Source: B1SED10-16 sp046498365 (GTDB lineage Bacteria > Desulfobacterota > Desulfobacteria > Desulfobacterales > Desulfosalsimonadaceae). Taken from it: a stretch of 9,234 nt of DNA. The notes under the pieces are model-generated. The model made no database searches. It was not told the DNA's origin and saw only the letters and a program-made list of their open reading frames with translations. Of this stretch, positions 5,948-9,234 are shown in pieces (within the stretch, counting starts at the first letter, position 1; each line of letters opens with the position of its first letter). The DNA lies in NCBI GenBank assembly GCA_046498365.1, contig JAWOAV010000231.1, positions 1-9,234 of the forward strand, in the 5' to 3' direction. Both the position numbers and the translations under genes were made by a program.

Positions 5948-7427
5948 AGCAGTCGACAACGAGGAATTGAACTGGCGGGTGCGGGTTTTTGATTCCCTCT
6001 CCTACCCGACGATGATTCTCAAGCCGGATTATACCCTGGTCAGTGCCAATCAAAAATTTCTGGAACTTTTCGATAAAACGCTCGAGGAGATCCGGGGCCG
6101 GAAATGCCATGCGTTTTTTTACAACAAGGAAACGCCTTGCCAGGCGGAAGAGTGCCCCTTGGTAAAAGTGCTCCAGACCCGCAAAGGGCAGACCCTGCCC
6201 TGGCGCAAGAAGGGGGGATGGGAGGATCGTGTGTTCTCCCCGATTCTTGATGACCAGGGGGAGGTGGCCTATATCATCGAGAGCATTCGGGATGTCACCC
6301 GCGTCAAGATGCTGGAAAGCGAGTTGTCCGGGATCAAGGAACTGATCAGCCGGGTGGTGCACAGTTCCGCCAGCCCCATCGTGGCCGCAGACCGCCAGGG
6401 GAACATCCAGTTGATGAACAGGGCGGCCAGGGAATTGCTGGGCGTGTCGGATGTGTATGAGCGGACGATCCATAACGCCGAAGAGCTCTATCCACCCGGC
6501 AAGGCCAAGGAAATCATGACCATGCTCCGGGATGAAAAGCAAGGCGGGAAAGGGAAGCTCTCCGGCGTGCCGACGACCGTTGTGAGCGCCAGCGGCGAGG
6601 AGATCCCGGTGGAAATGAGTGCGGCCATTATCTACGATGATGATGACAACGAGTCGGCAACCATGGCCATTTACAATGATTTGAGAGAAAAGCTGGAAAT
6701 CGAAAAAAAACTTCAGGAAGCCCGGAAGCAGCTGGCCCAATCCGAAAAGATGGCCTCCCTGGGGCAGCTGGCAGCGGGCGTGGCCCATGAAATCAACAAT
6801 CCCCTGACCGGCATTTTGATGTATGCCAGCATGATCTTAGAACAGCTGGATGAGAACAACCCACAGCATCAGGATGTGGAATGCATCATTGAAGATGTCA
6901 ACCGCTGCAAAGAGATTGTCAAAAGCCTGCTGGTCTACAGCCGCAACACGGATTCCCAAAGACATATCACGGATGTCAACGAGCTGGTGGAGCAAAGCTT
7001 CCGGTTGACCCGGGATCAGAAAATTTTTCGGAACATCCATATTGAAAAGCAATTGTCCGACGAGATGATGCTCATCAATGTGGATACCAACAAGCTCAAT
7101 CAGGTGATCATCAACCTGGTGATCAATGCGGCCGACGCCATGGACGGCAAAGGCACCTTGACGGTCCGCACATACCGGGACAAATCCATCCGGAAAGTAT
7201 ACCTGGAAATCTCGGATACGGGGTGCGGCATTCCCGAAGAAAACCTGACCAGGATTTTTGACCCGTTTTTTTCCAGCAAGCCCCGGGATAAAAGCACGGG
7301 CCTGGGGTTGAGCATTGCATACGGAATCATCGAGGAGCACGAAGGACACATTTCCGTCAAGGATACGGGCCCGGAAGGGACCACGTTTTTGATCGAGCTG
7401 CCGCAGTATATTCCGGCAGAAGGGTAA
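5919..7427 (+). CDS. Soluble PAS-PAS sensor histidine kinase
   Basis: This 502-residue cytoplasmic histidine kinase should autophosphorylate on H290 and pass phosphate to a receiver. Domains in order: PAS 1 (about 20-130, ending with the usual SIRDVT), PAS 2 (about 142-253), a coiled linker (255-278), a HisKA dimerisation domain with GVAHEINNPL (H290), and a HATPase domain with an N-box (NLVINAADAM), a G1 box DTGCGIP (D433) and a G2 box GLGLS (461-465). All catalytic boxes are intact. There is no signal peptide or membrane segment, so the signal is intracellular. PAS 1 carries three cysteines (C63, C74, C79, the last two as PCQAEECPL), a pattern seen in a subset of bacterial PAS domains and possibly involved in redox or metal sensing; this is not proven. 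The gene overlaps the ACT-like gene by 29 bases and is followed after nine bases by a second kinase. Likely targets are the receiver at 4477-4866 and the receiver of the next protein. Confidence 0.93.
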   Translation: MENTGTDMNEAVDNEELNWRVRVFDSLSYPTMILKPDYTLVSANQKFLELFDKTLEEIRGRKCHAFFYNKETPCQAEECPLVKVLQTRKGQTLPWRKKGGWEDRVFSPILDDQGEVAYIIESIRDVTRVKMLESELSGIKELISRVVHSSASPIVAADRQGNIQLMNRAARELLGVSDVYERTIHNAEELYPPGKAKEIMTMLRDEKQGGKGKLSGVPTTVVSASGEEIPVEMSAAIIYDDDDNESATMAIYNDLREKLEIEKKLQEARKQLAQSEKMASLGQLAAGVAHEINNPLTGILMYASMILEQLDENNPQHQDVECIIEDVNRCKEIVKSLLVYSRNTDSQRHITDVNELVEQSFRLTRDQKIFRNIHIEKQLSDEMMLINVDTNKLNQVIINLVINAADAMDGKGTLTVRTYRDKSIRKVYLEISDTGCGIPEENLTRIFDPFFSSKPRDKSTGLGLSIAYGIIEEHEGHISVKDTGPEGTTFLIELPQYIPAEG

Positions 7428-7431
7428 GGGG
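7426..7431 (+). promoter_or_regulatory. Ribosome binding site for the REC-PAS-kinase
   Basis: AAGGGG overlaps the stop codon of the preceding kinase gene and lies five bases before the ATG at 7437. Spacing is slightly short but acceptable. Confidence 0.6.
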
Positions 7432-7436
7432 AAAAT

Positions 7437-8975
7437 ATGAGCGCAGACAAAGAAAATTCAACAGGCAGTTCGGCGGATGAACCCCTGGAGGCGGCGACGT
7501 CCATAAGGGACAGTGTGGAGAATATTTTTTTTCGGCCCCGGCTTCTCGTGATCGACGATGAGCAGAGAATCCGCGATGCATGCGAGCGGATGCTCACCCA
7601 GGAAGGATTCGAAGTGGCATGCGCCCCCGACGGGGAAGAGGGGCTGCGCCTCATCGAGGAAATGCATTTTGATATTATCCTTCTGGATTTGATGATGACC
7701 GGCCTTTCCGGTTTTGATGTGCTGGGCCGGGTCAAATCGCTCCATCCGGATACGGTCGTCATTGTCATCACCGGGTACGCCACCATCGAGCATTCCATCG
7801 AGGCGATGAAAAAGGGGGCCTTTGATTTTCTGCCAAAGCCGTTTTCCCCGCAGAACCTACGGCTGGTGGTGGCCAAGGCCATTGAATTTATTCGCACCCT
7901 TCAGGACATCGCAACGGAAAAGTCCCGGATGCGGGGCTTGATCAACCTCTTGACCGACGGAGTGCTGGCCACGGACAACCAGAAAGTGGTGGCCCTGGCC
8001 AACCCGGCGTTTCTGAAAATGCTCAACTGTCCCCGGACAAGCGTCCAGGGGCTCCCGGTGCAGGACATCGTCTGCGAGCCCCTTCTGCTTGACATGATCG
8101 AAAAGGCCCTGGCGCAGACGGACGACAGCCTTGTGCAGATCACCGAGGAAATCCGGATCGGAGGCACAGAAACCTGCGAGGAGGCCATTCTCGGGGCGAC
8201 GTGCGTTCCGTTCAGGGACCGCCTGGGGCGCAACCTGGGGACGGTGACGGTGCTAAACGACATTACCACATTGAAAAAGCTCGACCAGGTCAAGTCCGAT
8301 TTTGTATCCATGGTTGCCCACGAAATCAAGGGGCCGCTCAACTCCGTGCTCATGCTGTTGAACAACGTGGAATCCGGGTTGGCCGGGGATCTGACCGACA
8401 AGCAGTCGGAAATCCTTGGCCGGGTTTCGGAGCGGGTCAAGTCCATGGTCGCCCTTTCCTCGGAGCTGCTCGACCTGGCCAAGATAGAGTCGGGATTGAT
8501 CAACCAGGAAAAAGAAGCGCTCGACATCGGCGCGCTGCTGGCGCAGCAGGCAGACCTGTGCAGGGAAAAAGCCGCGGCCAAATCCATCGATCTGGTCGTG
8601 GCGCCGCCCGATTCTCCGGTGGTGGCCATGGGCAACCGGACCAATCTCCAGGAAGTGATGGCCAACCTGATCTCCAATGCCTTGCGGTATACCCCGGAAG
8701 GGGGGCGTGTTGTTATTTGGGCGGGGATGGAGGAAAGCTTCGCGGTCTTTGCGGTCACAGACACGGGGTACGGGATAGCACCTGAAGAACAGGACCGGAT
8801 TTTTCAGCGTTTCTACCGGGTGAAAACCGAGCAGACCCGATCCATCAGCGGCACCGGCCTGGGTCTGGCCATTGTCAAAAGCATTGTGGAAACCCACAAC
8901 GGCATGATCCGGGTGGAGAGTCAACCCGGCAAAGGCAGCACGTTCAAGGTCTATCTGCCCAAAATTATTGAATAG
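7437..8975 (+). CDS. REC-PAS-histidine kinase (receiver at the N-terminus)
   Basis: This 512-residue soluble protein joins an input receiver to a kinase. After a hydrophilic leader of about 33 residues come a REC domain (about 35-150: D40/D41, phospho-acceptor D84, T112, K134), a PAS domain (about 165-280), a HisKA domain with MVAHEIKGPLNS (H295), and a HATPase domain with an N-box (NLISNALRYTPEGG), a G1 box DTGYGI (D442), an FQRFYRV F-box and a G2 box GTGLGL (472-477). All phosphotransfer residues are present, so it can both receive and donate phosphate. The usual proline of the MMPG loop after D84 is threonine (T88). No membrane segment or DNA-binding domain is visible. Such proteins often act as intermediates, with phosphorylation of REC tuning the kinase. 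With the upstream PAS-PAS kinase nine bases away, a relay from that kinase to this receiver, and from H295 to the stand-alone receiver, is a reasonable but untested model. Confidence 0.93.
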   Translation: MSADKENSTGSSADEPLEAATSIRDSVENIFFRPRLLVIDDEQRIRDACERMLTQEGFEVACAPDGEEGLRLIEEMHFDIILLDLMMTGLSGFDVLGRVKSLHPDTVVIVITGYATIEHSIEAMKKGAFDFLPKPFSPQNLRLVVAKAIEFIRTLQDIATEKSRMRGLINLLTDGVLATDNQKVVALANPAFLKMLNCPRTSVQGLPVQDIVCEPLLLDMIEKALAQTDDSLVQITEEIRIGGTETCEEAILGATCVPFRDRLGRNLGTVTVLNDITTLKKLDQVKSDFVSMVAHEIKGPLNSVLMLLNNVESGLAGDLTDKQSEILGRVSERVKSMVALSSELLDLAKIESGLINQEKEALDIGALLAQQADLCREKAAAKSIDLVVAPPDSPVVAMGNRTNLQEVMANLISNALRYTPEGGRVVIWAGMEESFAVFAVTDTGYGIAPEEQDRIFQRFYRVKTEQTRSISGTGLGLAIVKSIVETHNGMIRVESQPGKGSTFKVYLPKIIE

Positions 8976-8996
8976 AACCAGACGAAAAGCGCCCGT
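8976..8996. other. 21-nt convergent intergenic gap
   Basis: The two operons meet tail to tail here. No inverted repeat or T-run typical of an intrinsic terminator was found in either direction, so termination is either Rho-dependent or lies within the opposing genes. Confidence 0.5.
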
Positions 8997-9234
8997 TTAA
9001 AGCAAGCCTTCCTCTTTCAACCGGTCCATAATTTCACTGATGGACTTGCTGCGGTTCATGGTGTAGAAATGAAGCCCGGGAACACCTTGCTTCAAAAGGT
9101 CTCGGCACTGGTTCACGGCAAAATCGATTCCTGTTTGTACCATTGTTTCCTTGTCCGCATCTTTCACCGCATCCAGTTTGTCCTGCAGCGCAGGGGGTAT
9201 GGCGGCGCCGCAGACCTTGGAGAGAATGTTGGTG
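8997..9234 (-). CDS. metF: Second methylenetetrahydrofolate reductase, C-terminal 78 residues only
   Basis: On the minus strand a frame runs from the window edge to a TAA (complement of 8997-8999), giving the last 78 residues of a protein whose start is beyond the window. The sequence contains CGAAIPPALQDKL, the helix GIDFAVNQCRDLL, the motif GVPGLHFYTMNRS and a short terminal helix ending EEGLL. The GLHFYTMN strand close to the C-terminus is characteristic of ordinary bacterial MetF, the NAD(P)H-dependent flavoprotein that makes 5-methyl-THF for methionine synthesis. This differs from the MetV-associated MetF at 3490-4413, which ends in HIMAIEWEEKV. The gene is convergent with the signalling block, so it belongs to another transcription unit. 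Only about a quarter of the protein is visible, but this region is diagnostic. Confidence 0.88.
   Translation of the reverse strand, partial: TNILSKVCGAAIPPALQDKLDAVKDADKETMVQTGIDFAVNQCRDLLKQGVPGLHFYTMNRSKSISEIMDRLKEEGLL

Noticed and set aside
5895..6788. Minus-strand frame of 297 codons opposite the PAS-kinase
   Set aside because: Antisense to clear PAS and HisKA domains, with no family features of its own.

Overview
The window looks like a chromosomal segment of a GC-rich anaerobe that uses the Wood-Ljungdahl (C1/acetyl-CoA) pathway. It is most likely a sulfate-reducing Desulfobacterota, for example of the Desulfobacterales type. This placement is an inference from gene content: a fused HdrA with two modules, MvhD, MetV and a MetV-associated MetF, followed by soluble PAS histidine kinases. 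No rRNA, tRNA, mobile element, CRISPR array or integration signature was seen.

Layout. Positions 1-4413 (+) hold a tightly packed redox/C1 block: the 3' part of a large hdrA, then mvhD (1-nt overlap), metV, and metF (4-nt overlap). HdrA, MvhD, MetV and MetF together point to a multi-subunit methylenetetrahydrofolate reductase. In it MetF carries out the CH2=THF/CH3-THF step, MetV is an iron-sulfur partner, and HdrA/MvhD supply flavin and FeS electron transfer, possibly flavin-based bifurcation or confurcation. HdrB/HdrC and any hydrogenase or formate dehydrogenase partner are not in view.

Positions 4477-8975 (+), after a 63-nt gap, hold a four-gene signalling block: a stand-alone receiver (CheY-like), a 355-residue protein I read as a string of ACT-like folds without a catalytic domain, a soluble PAS-PAS histidine kinase, and a REC-PAS-histidine kinase. 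None of the four has a visible DNA-binding output domain or a membrane segment. The genes are nearly contiguous (13-nt gap, 29-nt overlap, 9-nt gap), so they are probably expressed together, possibly by read-through from metF.

Positions 8997-9234 (-) hold the 3' end of a second metF, of the ordinary bacterial type, convergent with the signalling block and separated from it by 21 nt. The locus therefore has two methylenetetrahydrofolate reductase genes flanking a phosphorelay. The most unusual idea here is that this cytoplasmic relay with an ACT-like protein senses a C1, amino-acid or redox cue and regulates the adjacent methylene-THF reductase system. That is a hypothesis from gene order and domains only.
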